From Planktothricoides sp. SR001 (GTDB lineage: Bacteria; Cyanobacteriota; Cyanobacteriia; Cyanobacteriales; Laspinemataceae): a DNA stretch of 64,000 nt. The position numbers were made by a program, and so were the translations under genes. The notes under the pieces are model-generated. The model made no database searches, was not told the origin of the DNA, and was given only the letters and a program-made list of their open reading frames with translations. The stretch covers positions 50,406 to 114,405 of the forward strand of contig NZ_LIUQ01000019.1 of NCBI RefSeq assembly GCF_001276715.1, given 5' to 3'. Positions within the stretch are counted from its first letter, which is position 1, and every line of letters starts with the position of its first letter. Positions 27,004-36,493 of this stretch are shown in pieces.

Positions 27004-28269
27004 TTATGCGACATTTTTTATCACTCTTTTTCTTTTAGCAATTACATCATAGGGGACATCCCAATAAGCTGAAGCCTGCCCCATATTATAGGTCAAATAT
27101 TGACTATCAATTTCTGGCAATTCGCGAATTTCTAGGGTATTTACATCAATATTGAGACATTCAATAATTTCATCGCCCAAACATTTAGATAGCATCGGGA
27201 TTACCGCATTGCCAATTTCTCTAAAGCCATGCCAAATCGTGCGATGAAATTGAAACCAATCGGGAAATGTATGCAGTCTCGCAGCTTCTCGAATTGTAAT
27301 ACATCTCGGTTCGCGATAATGAATCGGTCTAGGGGCAGTATGCGCCCCTCGATCGCTGCTTGTACCTGCCCGGAGGGTATTACAAAGTCCTGAAGGTGAA
27401 AGCTTAAAAAATCTACTGGTTTTTTCTACAGTTCCCGGTTCAGTTAATAAAAATCTGCTGATAGAGTTGGCGGTATGATTAGAGCCAATATGCCCCCATA
27501 CTTGGCCATCGGTTTTCCGTTTATGACAAAGATGATAAGCTGCCGATGGATGCAAAGCAAAGCTTTTTCTAAAGCCAGAATAATCTAGTTTTCTGGCATC
27601 AATGCCTCTATCTTGATTCACAAAAGCCGGTATATTAGCTAAATCGGCAATAGCATCCCCGACCGTATTAACCGGATTAATATTTGCCTCGGTTTCCTGA
27701 TGGGTTTCTAGAGGATAATGGGCTGGCTTTACATCTTTACGACTGCCAATCAGAATTAAGCGTTTTCTTTTTTGGGGAGCGCCAAACCGGGAGGCATCCA
27801 AAATTTTAATTGGTTGAGCAATGACGTAACCAATTCGCTTAAATTCGCTGATTAATTCATCCAAAAATTGCCGATGTTCACCAGAGGCGATACCGGGGAC
27901 ATTCTCGAAAATAAAATATTTGGGTTTGATGTCTTTGATAATTCTGACATATTGAAATACCAGCGAATTTCTGGGGTCATCTAACTGCCGTTTGCCAATA
28001 TGAGAAAACCCTTGGCACGGTGGCCCACCGGCAATTAAGTCCACTTCACCGCTAAACCCTTGCTGTTTGATTTGAGCCATTAACTTTTGGGTTTTTAAGT
28101 GATTAATATCTTGGCAAATACTGACACTATAGGGAAAGTTAACATGATGAACTAGAGTATGAATTGGATCCAGTTCTACGGCGGCAGCAATATCAAATCC
28201 AGCCGCCTCAAGTCCCAGAGACATTCCCCCACAGCCTGAGAATAAATCGATCGCGATCGGTCTTTGCAT
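27004..28269 (-). CDS. C5 cytosine-specific DNA methyltransferase
   Basis: 421 residues with the C5 motifs in canonical order: DLFSGCGGMSLGLEAAGF (I), GGPPCQGFSHIG with catalytic Cys (IV), FENVPG (VI), RFGAPQKRKRLILIG (VIII), ITIREAARLHTFPDWFQF (IX) and GNAV (X). The target-recognition region between VIII and IX is about 110 residues. There is no neighbouring restriction gene, so it may be an orphan of the kind cyanobacteria use to modify HIP1-type or other short palindromes; the site is not deducible by eye. Start ATG 28269. Confidence 0.92.
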   Translation of the reverse strand: MQRPIAIDLFSGCGGMSLGLEAAGFDIAAAVELDPIHTLVHHVNFPYSVSICQDINHLKTQKLMAQIKQQGFSGEVDLIAGGPPCQGFSHIGKRQLDDPRNSLVFQYVRIIKDIKPKYFIFENVPGIASGEHRQFLDELISEFKRIGYVIAQPIKILDASRFGAPQKRKRLILIGSRKDVKPAHYPLETHQETEANINPVNTVGDAIADLANIPAFVNQDRGIDARKLDYSGFRKSFALHPSAAYHLCHKRKTDGQVWGHIGSNHTANSISRFLLTEPGTVEKTSRFFKLSPSGLCNTLRAGTSSDRGAHTAPRPIHYREPRCITIREAARLHTFPDWFQFHRTIWHGFREIGNAVIPMLSKCLGDEIIECLNIDVNTLEIRELPEIDSQYLTYNMGQASAYWDVPYDVIAKRKRVIKNVA

Positions 28270-28383
28270 TTGTCATCCTTTAATTTAATCAATACTTTTG
28301 ATATTATCACAAAATTTTGCCGGAAAATATATTAATTTTCACATAAAAAATATAATTTTGTAAATATGCCAATAAGTATGCAA

Positions 28384-28500
28384 TCCACCCCTATACACGC
28401 GCCATTGAATCATCAGTGCCTCATCAGAAATATGATTAAGTGCCTGCCACACTTCTTTCAGCAATTCTGGTTTATCTACAAGCACTTTGGCAAGATCAAG
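28384..28500. repeat. Dispersed HISDEAL repeat, copy 1
   Basis: About 115 bp, mirrored at 29079-29190 (about 80 percent identical) and partly at 30428-30505. On the minus strand it reads LAKVLVDKPELLKEVWQALN then HISDEALM. The enclosing 70-codon open frame (28339-28551) is probably an accident of this repeat rather than a gene, although a small protein cannot be excluded. Confidence 0.6.
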
Positions 28501-28797
28501 TTTAGGATACAACATGAAATAAACACTGGTAGTCGTTGCCTTTAAAACCATTAATGTTCTCTGTTTCTAGTCGATCGAGATTGGGCAAGTAAAAATGGTC
28601 GTTTTCGCTGATAAACTCCGAGAAGTTATTGGCGATCTTTCATCCTAACTAATAGGGAAAAAAATCGCGATCGCTTGTAATTTATATCAAAATAATGTGT
28701 ATTGTTCGTCATTGTTCGTCACAGAAATTGTTTTACAGATGCTACACTGTAAGCAATTAACTATTTCACCCCTAATTCTTATGATGGAGATTTCCCT

Positions 28798-29041
28798 ATG
28801 CCCCAAGCCCTGAAAGCGATTTACCATAGTGGTACGTTTACCCTTCAAACAGCCTGTGATTTGCCTCTACGGTGTTGAGGTTGAGCTTTTTGTCAAAGCA
28901 CCTCAAGTCATTCCCCCCAAGATTACTGATATTGCAACTAGGCAGAAATTTTTAACCTTACTTGTTGAGCGAATGCAACAAAACCCCATTCCCTCTAACG
29001 CTCCGCAGTTTACAAGAGATATGCTATATGAACGCCGTTGA
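28798..29041 (+). pseudogene. DUF104/AF2212-type antitoxin gene, frameshifted
   Basis: ATG 28798 gives MPQALKAIYHSGTFTLQTAC then stops; the family sequence resumes one base later with YGVEVELFVKAPQVIPPKIT and ends MLYERR with TGA at 29039. A one-base insertion near 28868 explains the break. These small proteins are antitoxins of PIN-domain toxins. The stop overlaps the toxin start by 14 bp. Confidence 0.75.
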
Positions 29042-29174
29042 CACAAATGTTTTAATTTACGTCAATGATTCGCGTGATCCACCCCCCATACACGCGCCCT
29101 TTACTCATCAGTGCCTCATCAGAAATATGATTAAGTCCCTGCCACACATCTTTAAGCAATTCTGGCGGATCTAA
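29028..29174 (+). pseudogene. PIN-domain (VapC-like) toxin, truncated by a repeat
   Basis: ATG 29028 begins MNAVDTNVLIYVNDSRDP, the first strand and the catalytic Asp of a PIN ribonuclease. After about 18 codons the sequence changes to the dispersed repeat at 29079 and the frame ends at 29174 with unrelated residues. The other three acidic residues of the active site are absent, so it cannot be active. Confidence 0.8.
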
Positions 29175-29190
29175 AAGCACTTTGGCAAGA
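29079..29190. repeat. Dispersed HISDEAL repeat, copy 2
   Basis: Near-copy of 28384-28500 (minus strand VLAKVLLDPPELLKDVWQGL then NHISDEALM). Its left end replaces the body of the PIN toxin gene, which implies it inserted or recombined there. Confidence 0.7.
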
Positions 29191-29310
29191 ACCCGATCGC
29201 AATTTTTCGAGTTCCCAGTTTTGCCAAAAAAAATCAGCACCCGATTTTTAGGAAAAACCGGATGCCTGTTATCTCTGCATGGATTCAAATTAATCTAAGT
29301 CTTGGGGGAA

Positions 29311-29820
29311 TTATTCTGCTGCCATCATGGAGCTTTTGCCGGATTTTTTGTAACGATTAGTAATCATTTTTTCTGGATCAATCCCTTCAAAAGTTGGCGG
29401 AATCCAGGCACGCACTAAGAGCAATCCGGCTAAAACTATTAAAAATGATCCTGTAGCCAGAATTTGCACCCAAGGGGTTTCTAACACTCCTCGCACAATC
29501 ACTTCTCGCAAAACCGAAACAATAGAAACTTCCACCGCAACGCCAATTGAAACCCGCTGTTCTTGTAAGTAAATAATCAGCAGGCGGAATAATTCAACTA
29601 AGATTAATAAAAACAGAATATCAGCCGTTACCTCTTGAAATTCGATGGGAGGCAAGAGGGAGAAAAACATTTCTCGCAACTCCAACACCATGAAACAGAA
29701 TAAGCCAAGACACAAAGAAATAACGATCAAGTCTTGGATGGTTTCTAAAAATCGCACAATCTTGGTGCGATTTAACCAGGCGTAAGATTTGGAGGCTGGA
29801 TTATCTAGGAAATTTTGCAT
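29311..29820 (-). CDS. PsiE-like membrane protein
   Basis: 169 residues with four membrane segments (LIVISLCLGLFCFMVLEL, ADILFLLILVELFRLLIIYL, VSIVSVLREVIVRGVLETPW, ILATGSFLIVLAGLLLVRAW), the layout of the phosphate-starvation-inducible E family. The conserved stretch VELFRLLIIYLQEQRVSIGV with its charged residues is visible. The function of the family is not established. Start ATG 29820; monocistronic by spacing. Confidence 0.8.
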   Translation of the reverse strand: MQNFLDNPASKSYAWLNRTKIVRFLETIQDLIVISLCLGLFCFMVLELREMFFSLLPPIEFQEVTADILFLLILVELFRLLIIYLQEQRVSIGVAVEVSIVSVLREVIVRGVLETPWVQILATGSFLIVLAGLLLVRAWIPPTFEGIDPEKMITNRYKKSGKSSMMAAE

Positions 29821-31152
29821 GGATGTAACCTTGAGAATGTGATAATTTGAGCATAATTCAAAGGGTGGTTATTTTTTACCTGTTGAATGTTTAATTTAGT
29901 TATGGGTTTGATTATTAAAATTACGCCTGACCGTGAAACAAGGTTTTCCAGGGGTTTAGACCTGCCTCTCATTTTCACATCCCCAATCAAGCAGAGGGGC
30001 AAGGAGGCAAGGGAGATGGGGAGATTCTGGAAATAGGACTCGCTTGTTGCCAGAAAAAACACGCTTCGATGCCCCCGAACTTGATATGACTGGCAATATT
30101 CCGTAAATAATTAGCAATAGCTTTTTTCCGATTTGCCCGTTCTGACAAATCAGGTGGCGCATCTTCTATAGCAATCCTATTTCAATCGTAATATTTTTGT
30201 AGGGGAAACCGGGGGGACTGCCCCTACAATTACCACAACCCCTGCACGGATTGCTATAGCAAATGTTCGGGATGTCCCCCCAACCTTTTCTTTATCCAAT
30301 TCTATACTTAGTATGACAAACTCTGAGCAATGTGTATTTAGAGAAAATTTTAACCTATTTTCGCTATTTTCATTATAAAATAGCTGCAACCAAATGGTTT
30401 TTTGGTTTCAACCAGCTTATGCAGTATAACCCCATAGAGGCGATCCTCACTTATTAGTGTTTTAGCAGAAATTTGATTAAGTTTCTGCCACACTTATTTA
30501 CGCAAATATAACTACTTTGCAGCGGTTTTCAGATTACTGAACCACGCTAGGGCGAAGCCCAAGCGGTATTTAATTTAATATTTTCAGTAGTAGGGGCGCG
30601 ATCTTTCCGGCAGTCCATTTAATATTTTAAGCATCTTCTGGGGCGAATGGCCATTCGCCCCTACACTAGCGGAAAGATCACGCCCCTACACTGCCGGAAA
30701 GATCGCGCCCCTACAGGTATTTGTGGTTTACTCGCGGAGAAAATTGCTGTAAAAGCAATTTTTCAAGAGGTTGATGAAGATATTGTGTCCTTCTGCTGCG
30801 ATCGCGTCTGTCCCCCACAGCCTGAGCATAAATCGATCGCGATCGGTCTTTGCATTTGTCACTCTTTAATTTAATTAAAAATCAACTAAAAAATTTTTTT
30901 TAGCGCAAAATATTGCCAGTAAAATTATCAAATTTTATAAAAAAAATTACTTAGTAAATATGCCAATAAGGGCGAAGCATTCGCGGATAAATCTTCACTA
31001 TCAACCCAAAAATTATCGGCGCTAATGCTTCGCCCCAGCACAATAGACATCTCCAATAATTGCCCGTCACAAAGCCATATCAAGGCTTTATATCTGATTT
31101 ATGGAGATGTCTAATGGTGAGAACCGTGGCAAAACCGTTACTCACTCGCTGT
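29821..31152. other. Gene-poor stretch of repeats and duplicated debris
   Basis: Contains: a decayed minus-strand coding piece at about 30085-30178 (PDLSERANRKKAIANYLRNI) of unknown family; a third, partial HISDEAL repeat at 30428-30505; GCGCCCCTAC-type repeats at 30590-30716; a duplicate of the cytosine methylase 5' end at 30811-30968; and a GGCGAAGCATTCGCG repeat pair at 30966-31036. No intact gene seen. Confidence 0.6.
30811..30968. repeat. Duplicate of the cytosine methylase 5' end and upstream region
   Basis: TCCCCCACAGCCTGAG followed by ATAAATCGATCGCGATCGGT and CTTTGCATTTGTCA matches 28226-28273 almost base for base. The similarity continues loosely through AT-rich DNA to GTAAATATGCCAATAAG (30952-30968 against 28359-28375). 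The two copies are in direct orientation and bracket about 2.4 kb. Confidence 0.8.
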
Positions 31153-32550
31153 TTATTCAGCAGTGCTAGATTCTGGGGTGGGATTCGTGGATGAACCAAA
31201 GGCAACCCGTAAAAAAGGTGGAGCCAGAAAAGTGGTCAAGATCACCATGATAATAATCGACACCTCCAAGGGCTTATCCAAAATGCCGCTCGCCGAACCA
31301 ATCCCCGCAAACACTAGACCCACCTCACCGCGAGGGATCATGCCAACCCCGATCGCGAGGCGATTGATGTCGGGGATGCCAAATGCTGCCCAGCCGGTTA
31401 TCAGTTTGCCAGCGATCGCCACTGCTACCAAAAAGACAGCAATCAATAGTCCCGCCCGATTCTCCGGTACTGCCGGGTTCAAAACACCGAGGTCGGCACG
31501 CGCTCCCACCGTCACAAAGAAGATGGGTACTAGCAAATCGGCGATGGGTTTGATTAATTCGTCTAACTCTTTCCGGGCATCGGTTTCATCCAGCACCAAA
31601 CCCGCTGCAAAGGCACCCAAAATCGCTTCGAGATGAATGGCGTTGCCTAAAAATGCCATAAAGAAAGCGAAGATGAATGCTGGAATAACGATATTCCCAC
31701 GGGTTTTGAGCCGATCCACGATCGCCACAAAAGTCTTGTTAAAGACACCACCCAACAAAATTGAGCCAATCAAAAATGCCGTAGCACTGACAATCAAGTA
31801 AATGACATTGACGACATCAATTTCACCAGTTTTGGCTAAACTTGCCACCACTGCCAAGACAATAATGCCGAGGACATCATCAATCACCGCCGCGCCCACA
31901 ATGATTTGCCCTTCTTTGGATTTGAGTTGACCTAGCTCTGACAACACTTTAGAAGTAATGCCGATACTCGTTGCCGTTAACGCCGCCCCCGCAAAAATTG
32001 CTGGAATTGCCGCGACATGAAACACCAACATCAATCCGGCTGTACCGGCGGCAAAAGGTGCCGCGACTCCGACACAGGCGACAACCGTGGCTTGAATTCC
32101 CACTTGCTTCAGTTGCCGCAGATCGGATTCCAGTCCAATTTCAAACAGCAGAATAATCACGCCGATTTCAGCCAGCACCGAAATCACTTCACTTTGGGAC
32201 TCAAAGATCCGATTCAGTGCTTCTGGCGCAAGCTGATTCAATCTTTGCAGCGCCGTCATAATCACCGAGTCAGAGGCAGACAGCCCCCCTTCGGGAAAGA
32301 TCACCAGGTGCAACGCCGAAACGCCGACAATCACACCAGCGACCAGTTCCCCCAGGACGGGCGGAAAATCCAATCGTCTGGCGACCTCTGCGCCGAACTT
32401 GCTGGCCAGATAAATCACCACCAGGGTCAGCAATACCCCAGACAGAATAATGGGCGAATCCTCAGCAACAGCGGTCGCCAGGAATGGCATCGGGGCCATG
32501 AGAGCGGCTATCCCCTCACTAAAAGGAGGCAGAATGTGGGACAAAATCAT
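31153..32550 (-). CDS. CPA2-family Na+/H+ antiporter
   Basis: 465 residues with about 12-13 membrane segments. Family features are FPPVLGELVAGVIVGVSALH, ALTATSIGITSKVLSELGQL, the conserved VGAAVIDDVLGIIVLAVVAS with the Asp-Asp ion site, and IAIGVGMIPRGEVGLV-like sequence near the C-terminus (RLAIGVGMIPRGEVGLVFAG). It is the last gene of an sbtA-sbtB-antiporter series on one strand. SbtA imports bicarbonate with Na+, so an antiporter that exports Na+ fits physiologically; the cyanobacterial NhaS3 type is the closest I recall. Confidence 0.88.
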   Translation of the reverse strand: MILSHILPPFSEGIAALMAPMPFLATAVAEDSPIILSGVLLTLVVIYLASKFGAEVARRLDFPPVLGELVAGVIVGVSALHLVIFPEGGLSASDSVIMTALQRLNQLAPEALNRIFESQSEVISVLAEIGVIILLFEIGLESDLRQLKQVGIQATVVACVGVAAPFAAGTAGLMLVFHVAAIPAIFAGAALTATSIGITSKVLSELGQLKSKEGQIIVGAAVIDDVLGIIVLAVVASLAKTGEIDVVNVIYLIVSATAFLIGSILLGGVFNKTFVAIVDRLKTRGNIVIPAFIFAFFMAFLGNAIHLEAILGAFAAGLVLDETDARKELDELIKPIADLLVPIFFVTVGARADLGVLNPAVPENRAGLLIAVFLVAVAIAGKLITGWAAFGIPDINRLAIGVGMIPRGEVGLVFAGIGSASGILDKPLEVSIIIMVILTTFLAPPFLRVAFGSSTNPTPESSTAE

Positions 32551-32717
32551 AAGTTTAAAACGATGAAGATTAAGGGTCTGAGGAAGTCATAAAACTGCGG
32601 GCAGTTATGAAAAAGGCAACCGATCAAGCAAGGTCATGCTTTGGATGCGGTTGCCTGGATTGAGACGAGCCTAGCCGTCAATGAGTGACGCGGGCGAACC
32701 GCCATCGTCGTCTCGAT

Positions 32718-33098
<381 letters not shown>

Positions 33099-33134
33099 TC
33101 AAGGGAGCGCCGACAGACCGCGACCCGTCTGGGA

Positions 33135-34247
33135 TTAGAGTCCGCCGATCGCTTGGGCAAGACCGATGAAGAACGGGATACACAAGCCGATCGCCACTGG
33201 CGTACCAATGGCTGTGGACGCGCCGATATAGGCGGAGGGATTGGCCGATGGGATACCGGCTCGCAATGTGGGCGGACCTGAGATATCTGAACTAGAGGAA
33301 GCGATCACGGCCAGGATCACGACGCCGCCCATGCTGAAGTTCATGGTGTAGTGGGCAATCATGCCAAGACCGAAGGCGACTAACCCATGTACAAACGGTG
33401 CGATTACACTATAAACGACGTACCATTGGGCCACCTTACGCAGTTCGCCAACTCTTGACCAAGCCTCCATCCCCATGACCAACATCAAGATCGAAAGCAA
33501 GCCACGAAAGGCGGGATCGTAGAAGCTTTTATAGACACTTTCCGGCTGGGTGAACAATCCAAGAGCGAGACCTAACAACATTGCGGATAAAGCAGGACCC
33601 CGGAGGCTTTCCTCGATAATCGGCCATATCTTGACTTTGTTATCATCAGGATCCTTCTGCTGGCTGAGATACTCCTGCCGAGTGCTGGGATAATCCCCTG
33701 CCGCAACGGGCTGCTTGGTCAAAGACTCCTGCATGGGAGAGTGGGCTGCTTCTTTAAGTTTCTTCTTGTTGAGATAAATATTGGCCACAACGATCGCAGT
33801 GACGAGCGCTGGGATATCCATGAAGGGATAAAGTGCGCCAGCCCATGCTTCGTATGAAATCTTCTGTTCTTCCAGTACCGTCAGACCAGCAGCCATAGTA
33901 GAACCACTCACGGCACCAAACAAACCCCCGGTCGCGATCGCATCCACGGTTCTGACCTTCGGCAGATTGGCTAATGTATAGCGGGCGATGAATACAACCG
34001 CAATCCCTGTTACCACAGCAAACAATGCAGGTAACACCATATCCGCCAGATTAGAATTGCGGATCGCAATTCCACCAGTTAGACCGATTTTGGTGAGCAG
34101 CATGAAGACGATGATCGTACAAATCGACTCTGGAATTACCAATTCGCTACCAAGGGCGGCAATGATCATCCCACCAATCAAAAAGGCGAGGGTTGGGGAC
34201 TGCAATTGGGCAATGAAGTCCTTCACGAAAAGGGAGAAAAAATCCAC
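33135..34247 (-). CDS. sbtA: SbtA, sodium-dependent bicarbonate transporter
   Basis: 370 residues, ten membrane segments in two inverted halves. Conserved blocks are IGLTGGIAIRNSNLADMVLP, GLFGAVSGSTMAAGLTVLEE and VIASSSSDISGPPTLRAGIP with the Ser-rich substrate-site loops. A cytoplasmic linker of about 60 residues in the middle (AAHSPMQESLTKQPVAAGDY) is the usual length. High-affinity HCO3- uptake for the CO2-concentrating mechanism. Expression is expected to be low-CO2 induced, but no operator was identified upstream. Confidence 0.96.
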   Translation of the reverse strand: MDFFSLFVKDFIAQLQSPTLAFLIGGMIIAALGSELVIPESICTIIVFMLLTKIGLTGGIAIRNSNLADMVLPALFAVVTGIAVVFIARYTLANLPKVRTVDAIATGGLFGAVSGSTMAAGLTVLEEQKISYEAWAGALYPFMDIPALVTAIVVANIYLNKKKLKEAAHSPMQESLTKQPVAAGDYPSTRQEYLSQQKDPDDNKVKIWPIIEESLRGPALSAMLLGLALGLFTQPESVYKSFYDPAFRGLLSILMLVMGMEAWSRVGELRKVAQWYVVYSVIAPFVHGLVAFGLGMIAHYTMNFSMGGVVILAVIASSSSDISGPPTLRAGIPSANPSAYIGASTAIGTPVAIGLCIPFFIGLAQAIGGL

Positions 34248-35208
34248 GAATACCTACCTCCTTGTGTCTCCTCTGATGAGGAATATTGCAATAATCAATG
34301 AACTGTAAACGGGAGCCGCTATCGATAAATATCGGCGGGGAAATGAATCTGGCATCAGCGATCGATCGCGCACTCAAAAAATACTCAACAACAAACTATT
34401 GAGTATGATTGCCTAACGACTTCAAGCTTTCAAAAACTAAGTAATGATAGTTAAATCATTTGGATGTTGTTAACTTTACACTACTCTGATTAGTTATATT
34501 GATTTAGCAATTAGAAAAAAATTCTGTTTGCATAAGTTTTGCTCTATGGTTCTTAGATCCCTGGCACTGCGAAGCCAGCGATCGGGGGTCGCGATCGCTG
34601 TCAGCAGCCCAAAAAATTGTTGCAGCGGCAGAATACAGATTATTGAGGGGATACACAAGTTTCTCTACCGCTGCTGAACTCAAACGTTAAATGCCCTGAT
34701 TCCCTGGTTGGGGCTTTTTATGAGTATTTATATTGTAGGGTGGGCAGGCATTCCACCATCATATATGGTAGGGTGGGCAAAATACCCACCCGAAGAATGT
34801 TAGGGGCTGTGGGATGAATTTTTGTAAATGGGATAACTTTTTTGCTGAGACGCTCATAAACCAAACCGCCTGACAGGTGAGCGATCGCCCATCCTTTAAA
34901 GCAAGAATGTCTTTTATTTCATCTAGACTCCAATCGATTTCTGGCAGTAGGGTGTGTCTTTGCGCTGGAGTTATTTTTACATGAAATAATTAACTTTAAT
35001 TCAGCGCCGTAACGCACCAAACAATATTTTTTTACCACAAAGACACAAAGAAACACAAAGAAAGAAAAGCCAAGTGAGGTTTTTAAGGGGGGTTGGGGCG
35101 ATCGCTCCGGCATTGTGCCAGAAGTCTGATAAAAATCCGCTCCAGTTATATCCATAGCCCCACCAATGGTTGAAAAATCGCTATTATAAGGTCTATTGAG
35201 AAAATCCT
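34248..35208. other. Intergenic region with sbtA promoter and dispersed repeats
   Basis: The sbtA leader and promoter lie in 34248-34500 (AT-rich). 34736-34795 holds a GTAGGGTGGGCA / TGCCCACCC-type inverted repeat. 34947-35065 is one copy of a repeat starting TAGGGTGTGTCTTTGCGCTG and ending CAGCGCCGTAACGCACCAAA, plus a ACCACAAAGACACAAAG tail. No gene recognised. Confidence 0.6.
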
Positions 35209-35523
35209 ATGACCTCTACTGTAACTTATCCTCATATTGAGAAAGTTTCTGGCGAACCCGCAAAATTGCAAAGAATTCCCCGCGTGCTTGTAGCTCAAAT
35301 TGTGATGGACTATCTAGCTTATGGATGGTCAGTTGAGGAAATTTGCCGTCAACATCCATATTTAAAATTATCAGAAGCTCATGCAGCAATGACCTACTAT
35401 TTCGAGCATCAACAAGAAATTAACCAAGAAATTCGCACAGAATGGGAACAAGCAGAACAAGCAAAATCCCAGTTGCTGCGATCGCCCTTTTTTGTTCGGA
35501 TACAAGCCAAAGGATTACGATAA
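35209..35523 (+). CDS. DUF433-family protein, probable antitoxin
   Basis: 104 residues with the short winged-helix-like DUF433 core: VLVAQIVMDYLAYGWSVEEI, CRQHPYLKLSEAHAAMTYYF, then a charged helix. DUF433 genes are regularly followed by DUF5615 PIN-like genes, as here (19 bp gap), and the pair is treated as a toxin-antitoxin-like module. Start ATG 35209. Confidence 0.85.
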   Translation: MTSTVTYPHIEKVSGEPAKLQRIPRVLVAQIVMDYLAYGWSVEEICRQHPYLKLSEAHAAMTYYFEHQQEINQEIRTEWEQAEQAKSQLLRSPFFVRIQAKGLR

Positions 35524-35541
35524 ATTTCTCTAAAACTTTAT

Positions 35542-35895
35542 ATGGATGTTCATGTTCCCCAGGCAATTACCGATCAGTTGCGTCGTCGTGGGGTTGATGT
35601 TTTAACGGCGCTCGATGATGAATCAGCGACGTTAACCGATGAAGAATTACTGGAACGAGTTAGAACACTTGGTAGAGTTATTTTTACCCAAGATATTCTG
35701 TTTAAAGCCCTCGCTGAAAATTGGCAACGTCAAGGTCGAGAATTTGCTGGTTTTATTTTTGGACATCAAATGGGAGGAACAATTGGATAGTATGTCAGAG
35801 ATTTAGAGATAATTGCTCAAGGCTCTGAAATGGATGAATGGCTAAATGCGATCGAACATTTGCCTTTTTCAAAGCGATCGCCTCTGTTTAATTAA
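35542..35895 (+). pseudogene. DUF5615 PIN-like (Mut7-C-type) protein with internal TAG
   Basis: MDVHVPQAITDQLRRRGVDV and RTLGRVIFTQDILFKALAEN with GFIFGHQMGGTIG are the first 82 codons. A TAG at 35788-35790 interrupts, and the same frame continues with the expected ending YVRDLEIIAQGSEMDEWLNA and IEHLPF to TAA at 35893. Reading through gives the full 117-residue length of the family. The single nonsense codon removes the last third; a truncated 82-residue product may still be made. Confidence 0.82.
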
Positions 35896-36493
35896 CCAAG
35901 ATGCCGCAGTTCAACAATCACAAATTATCTGTTCCCTGGGATTATTTACCCCGATGAAATAATAGCCGTAGGGTGTGTTAGGCGTAACGCACCCTATAAT
36001 ATTTTATACTATATTATAGCGGTTTTTAGGTTAATAAACTACCTTAACCGCCTGGGAATCGTCTTCCCGCCGCTAGAGAGCGAAAGTCGGTTTTAACCGA
36101 CTGAAATGCTTTTAATATAATGCTTGTAGTCGGTTTTAACCGACTTTCGCTATGAGGCGGGGGTTTTAACCCCCGACGGATGTGATTTACTTTTATTTAA
36201 GAGAAATAAAGAGAAAAGTATGGTGTGTCTTTGCGCTGGAGTTATTTTTGCCTCAAATAATTAATCTTAATTCAGCGCCGTAACGCACCAAACACCGATA
36301 GATAACCACCGACAAATTTTTCTCATTCTCGATTAAATTAAGCGTTACGCCGGCTGTTTTAATAAAATTTTGGGGAAAATTTGTTAATTTGTGCCGCCTA
36401 ACGCACCCTACGATAACTATAATCTTATGTTATAAGATTTTATACTATATTATTGTATAATAACAACCATAACCCCAATTCAAGCAATAAGTT
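35896..36493. repeat. Dispersed repeats left of the restriction-methylase gene
   Basis: 36040-36182 is a copy of the AGTCGGTTTTAACCGACT family. 36221-36297 is a copy of the GTGTCTTTGCGCTGGAG...CAGCGCCGTAACGCACC repeat. 36338-36413 is its partner AAGCGTTACGCC...GCCTAACGCACCCTAC. The last two recur in the same order after the methylase gene (39940-40232). Confidence 0.75.

Noticed and set aside
28339..28551. 70-codon gene downstream of the cytosine methylase start
   Set aside because: Its conserved part is the HISDEAL dispersed repeat seen in two other places, with unrelated ends; kept as repeat rather than CDS.
30085..30178. Short minus-strand coding-looking piece (PDLSERANRKKAIANYLRN)
   Set aside because: Too short, no start, no family recognised; mentioned only as debris in the gap entry.
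31163..32592. Long plus-strand frames opposite the antiporter gene
   Set aside because: Antisense shadows of a membrane-protein gene with clear CPA2 motifs.
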